Source: Colocasia esculenta (lineage: Eukaryota; Streptophyta; Magnoliopsida; Alismatales; Araceae). Taken from it: a stretch of DNA of 64,000 nt. The notes beneath the pieces are model-generated. The model made no database searches and had not been told where the DNA came from. It worked only from the letters and a program-made list of their open reading frames with translations. Made by a program: the position numbers and the translations under genes. Positions within the stretch are counted from its first letter, which is position 1; every line of letters starts with the position of its first letter. Location: the NCBI GenBank assembly GCA_014218235.1, contig CM024753.1:5766001-5830000 (forward strand). Reading direction: 5' to 3'. Of this stretch, positions 24,994 through 35,282 are shown in pieces.

Positions 24994-27900
24994 TGTCATG
25001 GTCCGCTAATTTAGCAGCAGAATAATCAGGGAGACTGAACAACTGTATGGTAACGTCAAGTGCGCATACAATCGCAAGTATCAGAGCGACTAATTAACAA
25101 TAATTGAAATAAATTCCTTATTTTTTGATAAATCGCCTAAACTATTATAACTACTAATTCTGAGCCAAAACATAGGCTCAATAACATCATTACATTTGGA
25201 AAAGATAATTAAGCAAATATCTAACTAAACTCTAAGGTACTAAGGACACTCCATCGCTATGGCTCCTGGTCGCCTCACTCCAGTCCATTCCCCTAGGAGT
25301 GTAGGGTCATCATCTAACTTACCGAAACACATACAACAATAGCGCAGGGGGAGCGATACGCTCAGTAGGACTTAATATCTCATGTAAACAGACATGCTTT
25401 AAGTGATTAATGTCTTATAGACAGGATAACTATAGAGAACTATCAAGTATAGTCGAGAGAGTGATAGCACACGATCAAGAGAATGATAGCACATTCCAAA
25501 AAGAATAATTGCAAAACTAGCTGATAGAGGATTGGTCTATAGTGAAAAGAATATGTAACGTCTGCACAAAGGTGCAATAGCACTTTCCTGGTCGAGCATC
25601 ATGTCAACCCAGAGATATAGTAAAAGATATTTGATTGCATAGATTAAATTGTGATTGTTATTAAATGGCGCTAGTTGCATGCCGTACACATCCTGATCAT
25701 GTTACCCTCGCGAGGAAATGGCAACTTCGGGCGCCTCTCCTAGGACCAGACTGGGCCCTATTGCTTTGGCATATAGCACTGTTTTGTTATTTTAGACAAT
25801 CAATTTAATGGCCAAATAGAGTACCAAGAAGAGGTGAGAGTAATAGACGAAATAGATGAGAGTACAGAGTGAAAGTGAACAGATGAGAGAACGAGAAAGT
25901 AGATGAGATAGGGGTACAATCGTTAAAACGGCATTAAGCCACGATAGTAACAGTTGCACGGCACCAGGTCGGGTACCGACAGTCTGGTAGAAATCACATC
26001 CGCCCACTAGCCGTGTCGTGAGCACATGCTAGTTGGTCCGGCATGATCACAAGGTAAGAGAGAACTCACTAAGGCCATTTGGATCGTACTGATCCCTAGG
26101 GGTGTAACGGGTTTTAAGGGTACAACCAGCTCGTCGGCTAAGGACGTGCGCCAAAGTCAAGAAGACTTACGGAGGCCTTGACAAAGAGTCCCTGGTCTAG
26201 TCAGGAGTCTTCCCGATGGAGAGGTGGTCCATGCCAAGAGAGTGTATGTAGAAAACTAAAGTCCGTCGTGCCCGAGTGCTCGAAGGCCGAGAGAAATGGT
26301 AACGGTATATAAAAACACGCGAGTAAAACAAAGACAAGTGTAATGATTTAAATAGGGCAATTTAGTAATTTATTCAAATTAACAGATATATTATTGAATA
26401 ATTAATAGAGTTTAATGGCAAACCTGATGGTTAAGTGTGGCAAGTGTAGATGAATCAAAAGAGCATGTAGGTGGTGTGCACATATCTTTTACATTAATTA
26501 ATTTTATGTAATATTACCCATTTACTTAACAAGTCGAAATTATGCTGACAGTGTTTATTTAAACTAAACATGGTTGAATTGACATAATTAGCGGGGGGTA
26601 AGTGTAAATTCAGGTTCTGGCCACGACTCTGAGGTCGCAACGCACAGGGGTGGCGCAATCAGGTCGCGATGCTAGTGACTGGCACGATCAGAGAGTCAGA
26701 TCGCGACGCACTGGGGTGCGCATTAAGGTCATCGCGACGCCCTTGCATGGCGCGGTCAAGTATCAGGTCGCGACGTGGTTGAGGGTCGCCATCAAGTCGC
26801 GACACGATGTCCGGTCGCATTCTTCTGAATCGGGTGCTGGGGTGAACCGGGGGTAGGTTGCGACATGTTGACCCATCACGTTCAGAACGCGATGGACCCC
26901 CCCTGTCGCGACCCCCTCTGAGATCGCGACAGGGTCGGGCCGTCGCGACACCAGAAGGTGGCCCGAGCCAGAAAAGAGCTTTTGCCCCTTTTCTAGGTGG
27001 GTTCATCCCTCCCAACTCACTTCAAAAATCGATATATAATCACAGAAAGCTTCAAAATCATGAAATCAATTTAAACGAAACTAGACATATGGATCTATCA
27101 CCGGGCATGATTAATTAGAAAACAAATTGTGTAAAGCATGCTTTAGACAGGTTAAATTTCGTTAACCTAGAACATGCACATTATATATAGAAAACAATTT
27201 AATTCGCATAGCATTCTCAATGGAATTGGGCAAAGTGGGTTCGTTAGAACCCTAGCTTCAAGCAGTAGTATTTATGGTATTTAATCAAGACATCAGGACA
27301 AGTAGATTCAAAGATGTAAGGCAATCATGGAGGTCGGCACAAACATATCAACAGAAGTGTTGAACATTTAATTCGCCCTCATGTATGAACTAAAAAGGAT
27401 GAAATCATGGGGCTTTCGAAGAGGATCATGAGGGCTACCTAGGGTTAAAGTTTCATGATTTGTGCTTGAGAGATTGCCTACCTTTTGCGCTGTAAAGATC
27501 ATAGGATTTGGGATGACGAATTTTCCAAGTTCCTCTTGCTCCAAGCCTCCTTCTTCTCCTTGCTCATCGTCCTTAGCCTCCTTCCCTCGTGCTCCAAAAC
27601 TCCAGCAACGAAATGGGGCTTGGTAGACACGAATTAGAGGTCTATTAGATTGTATAAGAGTCCATTCTCTCTCCCTCTTCCTTCTTCCCTTAGCTACAAA
27701 TTTCCACATTTATCACCTTATTTTCTTGCATTTATCCACCTAATAGGGTAGAGGAGAGGTTTAATTTCGTGGTAAAGAGTTTGAGTAGGTCTAGGACTCT
27801 TTTTAGGATATTTATAACCATTTTAGTATTTATCTTATCCTTTTCTATTTATTACTATTTTAGGTATGAATTTAGCTTAATTATTTCCATCCCAAGATGG

Positions 27901-28559
27901 GCTCTTCATATTTAGGCCTAACCATTCATGTTAGGTCTATTAGTAAAACCCATTACTATTTAGCTTAGTAGGTATTGATTTAATTCTATTTATTCACCCT
28001 TTATTCCAATTTATCACATTATTCACTAATATTAATTTATTATTTATCTCAATATTTCTTAATCTTATCCCTCATTTGGGCTCTTGCTATTGGCACAATA
28101 TCTTATGTACGGCTCAATTTAAAACACTATATACTTATTTCACTTAAGGGTTTTAATTATCCTTTTATTAAAAATATATCCATGACCAGATTTGTCCATT
28201 GGTTCATTTATCATAATGGACTATCAACCTATATTATTTAAAGTCTAACCATATATTTATTTTAATTTATAATCCACCTTGGCTCATATAATAATGGGTC
28301 TTCCGACTTATTCCTTAATTATGACAATAAGTCGCATAAATTCTTAAACTAGGTCCAAATGACTTTTCTATGCCCAAATTTCTTGATGGATCATTAGAAA
28401 ATATTATTTAAAGCATAAACTATTTTTACGACATTTTTATGTGGGTTATATGCATGCAATAATGATGTGTACCCTTTTAACTAGTTTGCATTTATCAATT
28501 GATAAAATTTCAATTTATCGATATTTTTAAATTACTGGATTTTCCGGTCAGGTACTACA
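24994..28559 (-). repeat. 3' LTR of a gypsy-like element, 3.57 kb
   Basis: The minus-strand LTR begins TGTAGTACC at 28559, directly after a purine tract (28568-28560, AAGTGGGGA on the minus strand), and ends in ..GACA at 24994, giving the TG..CA ends expected of an LTR. Its last 330 bases match 29509-29846 closely (shared CAATCGCAAGTATCAGAGCG and CTAAGGTACTAAGGACACTC). The length is at the long end for LTRs. It holds the GC-rich island at 26620-26960. Frames inside it have no recognised domain. Confidence 0.75.
26620..26960. repeat. GTCGCGAC-rich GC island inside the LTR
   Basis: The self-complementary word GTCGCGAC, or close variants (GGTCGCGA, ATCGCGAC, GGTCGCAA), recurs about 15 times over 340 bases, spaced roughly 15-35 bases. 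The surrounding LTR is AT-rich, so the island stands out. The overlapping open frames on both strands are by-products of this composition. Confidence 0.8.
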
Positions 28560-28568
28560 TCCCCACTT
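28560..28568 (-). other. Polypurine tract of the gypsy-like element
   Basis: The minus strand reads AAGTGGGGA directly before the LTR start TGTAGTACC, the normal position of the plus-strand primer of an LTR retrotransposon. Confidence 0.7.
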
Positions 28569-28650
28569 AAAAAGACTTCGTCCCTAAATTCATATGATAT
28601 GATATGACTACTAATTTATTCTAAATATTTCATTCCATCATCTCCCCCAC

Positions 28651-29258
28651 TTAGGACTTGCTATCGAGAAAATATATGAACTTTAAACTAAGGTTTAGTG
28701 ATTGTACATTGTCCACCTTCATTGGTATGATTTTTATCCCAAGGGTTTGTAACTGTCTTTGGCGTGGAGTTTGGTTCTTCTTTATTGGACAATCGATGAC
28801 TCGATATTGTTTACTCCACAACGCAAGCATTTGCCCAATTCTTCCAACAGTTATCAACTTGATGCCTGGCTTTTCACAAAATTCACATACTTTCTTCTGC
28901 TCCACTTCCCCTTTCATTCTCTCATCACCGTTCGTTGATTCTCTATTGTCATAGAGTTGAGATCCCTGGTGTTCGTAGATGGTTCATTTAGAAGATGGCA
29001 GTCTGGTATCCAATGCTCCAAATTGCCATAACGTAGACATGCACCCACTCTTCGCCAGCATTCCTTGGCCACATGTCTCGGCTTACTGCAATGACGGCAA
29101 CTACGTTTCTTTCGTGGGCTTGCCTTCTTTCTATCTTGTTGTCTTCCTTTTTCGTTCTTTTTTGTCACTTTCCCAGTCTTTTTGGTGGTTCTCAAGGCTC
29201 CTTCTAGTAGTTGGGCGGCTTGCCGACACGCCCTAGCTAACTTTTGAGTTGACCTCAT
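28651..29258 (-). pseudogene. Gag zinc-knuckle fragment of the gypsy-like element
   Basis: The minus strand encodes a basic region (KKTGKVTKKNEKGRQQDRKK) followed by a CCHC zinc knuckle, CRHCSKPRHVAKECWR, and a second, degenerate one beginning CLRYGNLEHWIPDC, in which one Cys has become Tyr. After a frame break comes CEFCEKPG, the start of a third knuckle. This is the nucleic-acid-binding part of a retrotransposon Gag. No protease, reverse transcriptase or integrase is present between this fragment and the polypurine tract, so the element has lost its pol gene. Confidence 0.8.
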
Positions 29259-29494
29259 TTCGTCTTCCAGAGACGTATGTCCGGCGTCTATTTAAGCGCT
29301 CCTTCAAGAATAAGGCCGTCATTAGAATGCTAAATATTAAGTTGATACACACATATATATATAGATAAATGTATTCAGATCTTACCATGGTTCTACCCAA
29401 TCCTCACATAGGTATGGCGGTTGACTTAGACACGTGTCAGGGCAGTTCACCTAGAACATCCTAGACTTAAAATATCTTAATAAGGACATCCTAC

Positions 29495-29506
29495 GCTCTG
29501 ATACCA
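29495..29506 (-). other. Primer binding site of the gypsy-like element
   Basis: The minus strand reads TGGTATCAGAGC, the complement of the initiator tRNA-Met 3' end, two bases from the right LTR start at 29509. It fixes the element on the minus strand with the 5' LTR on the right. Confidence 0.9.
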
Positions 29507-29508
29507 AC

Positions 29509-29846
29509 TGTCATGCCCCGCTAATTTAGCAGCGGAATAAATTAGGGAGGCATGAACAACGTGTATGGTAACGTCAAGTGCCCATACAATCGCAAGTATC
29601 AGAGCGACTAATGAACAATAATTGAAATAAATTTCTTATTTTATTGATAAATCACCTAAACTATTACAACCACTAATTCTGAGCCAAAACATAGTGATCA
29701 ATAACATCATTACATTTGAAAAGATATTAAGTAAATATCTAACTAAATTCTAAGGTACTAAGGACACTCCATCACTATGGCTCCTGGTCGATCATCACTC
29801 CAGTCCATTCCCGTTAGTGAGTGTAGGGTCATCATCCAACTTACCT
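29509..29846 (-). repeat. 5' LTR of the gypsy-like element, truncated
   Basis: Starts TGTCATGCCCCGCTAATTTA and follows 24994-25325 with few changes, then similarity ends abruptly near 29846. Over 3.2 kb of this LTR has been lost or replaced. Confidence 0.85.
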
Positions 29847-30402
29847 GGAAAAGAGTGTTTCATGTGCAGTGTTAATTTCTCATTTCTATTCTGTACGTAA
29901 CTCTCTGAATCAATGCGTGTACAAGAGCGTTTCACGTGCAGTCTTAATTGGCGGGAAAACTAAAGACCGACCCGGTTAGAGAAGGGATGAAACCGGACGA
30001 AAAATTCAAAGTGTCTCTTCTAGTATAAATATAGATTAACTTGCACTAATTATAAAAATATCTTTCTTACATGTGTAATACAAAAATATCACTCTATATA
30101 TATACTGTAGGGTTCCCATTCATTGCATGGGTGTTGATGTTTAAAAAAAAAAAAAAAAACCTAGACCCGTACAAAAGGAGGGGGTCGACTCCCTCACCGC
30201 TTCAAGCGGGAAAAAAAGAAGAGAGGAACAAAGTTCCCTACTTGTCACGTGACAATAGAGAACTTTGTTTTATTAGATAATGTATATATATAGGGTAATA
30301 CTATGGCACAACGATGCGGCCCCTTTGTACCATAGCGCCATCCAATGGGAGCGATTTGGGTGCGGCGGAGCCGTATCCAAAGGCCCCGCCACACCCTAGA
30401 CT

Positions 30403-30435
<33 letters not shown>

Positions 30436-30889
30436 CTCTTGAGTCTACAACCAAGGTCATTCTTATTCTTCATGTTATATAATAAAGTTATTTTTACATT
30501 AACAAGGAGAGACATTAAAAGCAAATGTCCCCATCATTGTGTTTTTAAGAGTAGTAATCCTAGAATTATTCACATAAGAGGCCGGTTATTTTGCAGATTT
30601 TTTCCATTAATTTCACTATTAATGGCTTATGCTATATACCCCTAAAATCTTACATATTATGTGATATACTCCCGGAATCTAATTATTAGATTGTATATCT
30701 TTTTAATTGAAAGAATCTTATATATCTCTACAATTTCATTCCATCCATTTAACTCAACCATAGTTGAGTTAAGAGAATAAAATAATTAAATTGTCTTTTA
30801 TAATTTTTTAACTCTCTCCCTCTCTCTCCACCACTATAGTCAGAAGGGGAGACCCCTCCGGCACCCTCTCCTCTCTCTCCTCCACCGAA
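29847..30889. other. Intergenic region, no gene recognised
   Basis: Contains an 18-base A run near 30142, a TA tract at 30411-30434, and two similar blocks (AGAGTGTTTCATGTGCAGTG near 29852 and AGAGCGTTTCACGTGCAGTC near 29922). No coding region supported. Confidence 0.5.
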
Positions 30890-31395
30890 GGGGGGACGAG
30901 ATGTTACCGAGCTCCACGGAGATCTCTCCCTCAAAATTGTTCTTGAATAGGTACACCGACTTGAGCAGCTACAACCTCGCGAGCTCCGATGCGATGCCAC
31001 CGCCCAGGTTCCTAACTACCATGTCAAGGTATCAGAGATTAGTCAAATTGTTGAACTCCATTGATTGCCCCCCCCCCCCGCGAACTCGTTGTATCCAATT
31101 ATGAGTGTCTCTAGGGACGGAAGCTGGCCAAGTTCACTCTGCAGCCTTCTTGTGAGATTGTTCCCCAACAAGCCCAGTAACCTAAGCTTCTACAGTTTAT
31201 GACGGATGCCGGGATCAACCCTTCAGAGTAGCTACCCTAGAAGTTGAGGATCTCGAGGGCGTCACATTGCTAACATCCTCTAGTAGGGGGGCGATGAAGT
31301 TATTGTCGAGGAGTTTAGGCTCCTGAGGTCAGGGAACTCCTCCCCACACACCCCACATCCTTGGAGGTTGGCCCCAATAACGATTTGGAAGTCAT
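30890..31395 (-). pseudogene. LRR receptor-like kinase ectodomain fragment, pseudogene
   Basis: Read on the minus strand, the segment gives leucine-rich-repeat phrases in sequence with frame breaks: LQSELGQLPSLETLIIGYNE, then MEFNNLTNL and YLDMVVRNLGGGIASELARL, then SVYLFKNNFEGEISVELGN. These follow the plant LxxLxxLxLxxNxLxGxIPxxLG repeat. The wording is closest to my recollection of MIK1/TDR-type receptor kinases, but this is only an impression. Stops, a C-run insertion near 31070 and the lack of a kinase domain make it a pseudogene. The right end merges into unrelated repeat-like DNA. Confidence 0.7.
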
Positions 31396-33742
31396 GTGTT
31401 GCCCAACTAGCAAGTCCAAAAGTGGAGGGGGTGAATGGGTTGTTAAAATAAACTTCTGCAACTCAAAATAGAGACTTAAACATGACTATTAGCGTTAATC
31501 AATAGTGGAAATAAAGACAAGAACAATCACACAAAATAGACAAAGATTATCCTGGTTCGACATTGAGTCCCTCTCAGTCGTATATCCAGTCTCCAAGAAA
31601 AAGAGAGATTTCACTAACGCAAAGATATAGTCCTCCTCAAGGACGATTACACACTTAGTTCTTCTCGTGGTATTTCTTCACAACCCGAAGAGGAACTACA
31701 ACACCCAGTCTACATTGGTCTTCTCTTTTACTAAGGGGAATCACACTTGTAAACCCTACAAGTCTTCTCTTTGCACCGGAAGAGGCACAACCTCAAAGAA
31801 CAAAGATTACTACAAGTAGTCCCTAAACCAAGCACACAGATGACAATGGCTTACTTGATCCGAGACCAGTGTCTGAGAAGGATTAGGATTACCATGAAGA
31901 ACACTCAAACACACTATTATCTCTCTCAAGAAGATGAATCAGATGGAATGCAGAGAGAGACATGGAAGACTAGATGCTTGAAGACTTGCTAGACCACTCA
32001 ACTCATTGCTCAAATATTGGAGAGAAATTTTCTACTCAATCTCATATTTCTCTCGTTCGTAGTCTTCTCTTGACCCTTGAAAAAATTACCGTTGAAGTAT
32101 CGGTTGTGTCTTCTCACGTTGGTGCGTGTTTTCAAAGTCTTTGTAGTAGATCTAACGTTGTTGCTTGCATAAGTACCGTAAACATGTATGCAATAAATGA
32201 TAGGATATAGAAAGACAAAACAATACGATATTGTCAATCAACTTCTTTTCTCAACTACCAAGTATTCGATTTTCTACTGGAGGGTACTTGCTAAAATAAG
32301 TAAGCCCATCTCTCTTCAATAAAAAATATAGCAGAACATGTCATGCATAGAGATAAACATCAGGTAACGTCATTCATAGAAAGTATAAACAATCTTATTT
32401 TTTATGTACGAAAGGTTACTCTTTTTGCGTGCCCAAAAAGTTTTTCAAGTGAGTAAAAAAAATTGAATAACAATTATATTAAAACTTAGCACAGAGAGAT
32501 TTGAATGCATTCCATGCTATAATCATAATGTAAGTAACAGATTTAACTTAAGCAACATTTACTTTTATTCAAGTAATAGCTAATCAATATGATATATGTG
32601 TGAAGACTTCTTTAATTAATGCAGAAAGCAAGGATAAGACATGTTGATCACTAATCGAAGTCTGAATAACATTAATTGAAATGATATTAATATTAAAATC
32701 AGTAAATGAGATGTTATTCATTAATCGCAAGCTCATAAGAGTAATAGTTGCGAAAATGACTTCAATAATAGAAACATATATATCTAGTTAGTAATCACAA
32801 AATCAGAGTCACACTGAAGCACTAATCGTTACAGACGTAGACCAATCGGAAAGGTCTTTGTTCTTTAATCATTAGTCCTTAAATATCAAAGTAAAGACTC
32901 AACACAAATCTATAGAGTGAAAAATTTCAGTGATCAGAAGAGTGTTGTTCAGTAATCATTATGCATTAACTCACAGTTGGTAGGATTTCACTACTCGATA
33001 TAGGTTCAACAGTAATCGAAGCGAATGTTATAAAGCTAATTAGAACATGAAGTATATTACTAATCGGAATAACACTTCTACTATAACCAGAACAAATGTT
33101 ATAAAGCTAATTGAAACATGAAGTATATCACTAATCAGAATAGCACTTCTACTATAACCGGTGTGCATCTTGAACTACAATCGATATGGAATAACATTTG
33201 TTCTATAATCGGTGCAAGAGTTAGTCAATAATCGATGTGATGAATGTTTTATAATCGATGTGTACTTAAAATAGTAATCGGTATGGACTTAGTATAATTT
33301 TTATGAATTATATGAGTTTGATGTTTTTAGCATACTTACAGTAGAGATCCTTAAAGCGACGATTTGATCTTTTTGTTGCTCTGTTGATAGACTTACAAGA
33401 AAATATTAAATATTGAGCACATATTCTAGAGTTTTTATTATCATAAAAATTTAAAATAATTAGAGATGAGAGGTTCATCACCATGAGGCCTCTTGCCTTC
33501 GGGGGCTTGGCCGGTTGACCATCACAGTGGTGTCATCGAAGGGCTAAGCAGATTAGGCACAACATAAGAGTCAGTAGGAGGACGACACTGGAAGTTGCCA
33601 TGATTGCTGCCATCGAGAGCTTCTGTTTCTTCCTAACGAGGCCTTGGACTCGTGTCTCCCTATCCTCGGGGGCCAGCACGGGAGAGGAAAAGAAGGGAAA
33701 CAGGGGGAGAGGGAGAGAGAGAGAAGATATAATTTTTTAATA
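31396..33742. other. Repeat-like AT-rich region without recognised coding sequence
   Basis: 31440-32260 has the look of non-coding retroelement sequence (the phrase GATTATCCTGGTTCGACATT is a common plant-repeat style). 32600-33300 repeats short TAATCG-type words and includes the 71-bp duplication at 33027-33168. 33480-33700 is GC-richer, and its minus strand reads a hydrophobic stretch SSVVLLLTLMLCLICLAL, with no family assigned. Confidence 0.45.
33027..33168. repeat. Tandem duplication, 71-bp unit
   Basis: GTTATAAAGCTAATT at about 33027 and again at 33098 begins two units that share the ACATGAAGTATAT and CACTTCTACTATAACC blocks with a few substitutions. Confidence 0.8.
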
Positions 33743-33911
33743 TAGATAAATTAATTAACCGTCTTTGACTGTAACAGAAAAAATCTTTACTATAACAGAG
33801 TTTAATGTATACTGTAACAAGATATAACATTTATTGTAATGAATTACAATTCTATCAAGGATTAAAAAATAAATCAAATATTTGATAAAGTTTTTTAATT
33901 AATTTATCTTT
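33743..33911 (+). mobile_element. AT-rich MITE, second full copy
   Basis: Same family and orientation as 15666-15832: TAGATAAATTAATTAA on the left, TTAATTAATTTATCTT on the right, with the internal TTATTGTAATGAATTACA block and repeated CTGTAACA/CTATAACA units. Confidence 0.75.
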
Positions 33912-34479
33912 TTAATATTTTTAGTTTTTAACAATTTGTTAGTGACAACGAAATATTTTTCTGATTCTGAACATAAATTAATCACAAAAATATAATTAAT
34001 ATTTTTTTATTTGAAAAATGTATAATCTAATAATTAAATTTTGAGAGTGTATAATTGAACATGAAAGATTTCCAGAGTATTTAAAAAAAAATTCTAAAAT
34101 CATATCAAACTTCACATCACCGTCCTAACAGGCATGGCGATTCATGCGGTATCGTTTGGACAAACTTTGGACTTGTTGGTTGTGGCTTGTGGGGGGGGGG
34201 GGGGGGGGGGCAGGGGGAGCACTAATACCATGTTAGGGCGACGAAACGCCATTTGTGCGACTTCTCGCCAATTTTTCGTGTGGGTTCGAACTGAGCCAAC
34301 ACCGTCTCAAAAAATAAAGAAAACAGAGCGAGGTACGTGACTACCCAGGAGGACATCTTAAATGACGCTTTCTATCATTGGTCCAACAAATGGAAAGGTC
34401 TTTTTTTTGGCCCAATGCGATAAAGGACGTCGTTGAGGACGTTCTCTGCTGCGGCGTCACGTGATGTGTTTCCCACGGG
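33912..34479. other. Region upstream of the CBE1-like gene, with a 20-base G run
   Basis: AT-rich at the left. A continuous run of about 20 G lies near 34192-34211, where read length errors are likely. The TTCGTGTGGGTTCGAACTGA stretch near 34270 has a B-box-like GTTCGAA and could be a SINE remnant. No gene recognised. Confidence 0.4.
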
Positions 34480-34565
34480 AACTGCTCGCCCATCAGGCCA
34501 TCACCCTCCTTTTCCCGTCAACCGGTGCGGGTGGTAGAGAGAGAAGGGGGAGACGGCGACGACCC

Positions 34566-34604
<39 letters not shown>

Positions 34605-35282
34605 CCCATCTGACGACGCCCTTCTCTGCTGGCTACCGAAGAGGGGGAGGGCACCCCCCCATCTCCCCTCCTCTCCACTCCGACCTTCGCTTCTCTGACG
34701 ACAATCGCCGTGCTCTTCTGCCAGCTCCCCCTTGCTTTCCGATTCCCAGGTAGGCGCTTTCCGCTTGGTCATTTCGCAGGCTCCCCGGTGCCGGGTGGAA
34801 GCCCTTGATCGTTCTCCCTTTTGGTTTTCTGTGCTCGAATTTGCCATTTCTGATTTGTGGGTTCTGCTTTCTTGAAGCCGGATGCGAGGTTTTCGTCTGC
34901 GAGATTGATAGCCTTTTTTTGTGCTTTTTTTCTGTTTTCGGATGGGGGCGGGCGAGCTTTTCTTTTTTCATTTTTTTGGTTATTGTCCTTTCCCAACTCC
35001 CTTCTATGTTTTTGCGGCACGTAGTTCTGGATTTGGCTTGCGATCGTGGTTGGGAAGAGTACAGGATGTATACCTAATCCAGAAATTGGACGTTTGTCCT
35101 ATCTAATTTAAATGTCTCCCGTGGTCCTCTGGTGTGGAGCACCTGCTTCTGGCAGAGCATTTGAAAATGTAGTGATCATTGTAGCTCGGCGCCCGGTAGC
35201 GTTCCGGAGCAGCGCATTGCGTGCGGGCTTTACGTGATTTGTTAACCTGTTGTTCGTGGGCAGGGATTTGGCAAACCTGGGA
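34480..35282 (+). promoter_or_regulatory. Inferred 5' leader and leader intron of the CBE1-like gene
   Basis: GC-rich DNA with a (CT)n tract at 34570-34600, typical of plant 5' untranslated regions. A donor CCCAG|GTAGGC at 34749/34750 and an acceptor GGGCAG|GGATTT at 35263/35264 would remove a 514-base leader intron just before the start codon at 35283. Transcription start, TATA box and the upstream edge cannot be set from sequence. Frames seen here on both strands are not conserved domains. Confidence 0.5.

Noticed and set aside
26650..27118. Several overlapping frames rich in Arg/Ser/Pro on both strands
   Set aside because: They come from the GTCGCGAC-rich island of an LTR, not from a gene.
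34493..35020. Overlapping minus-strand frames rich in Lys/Arg/Glu
   Set aside because: They lie antisense to the GC-rich leader and first intron of the CBE1-like gene and have no domain; CT repeats explain the RE-RE runs.
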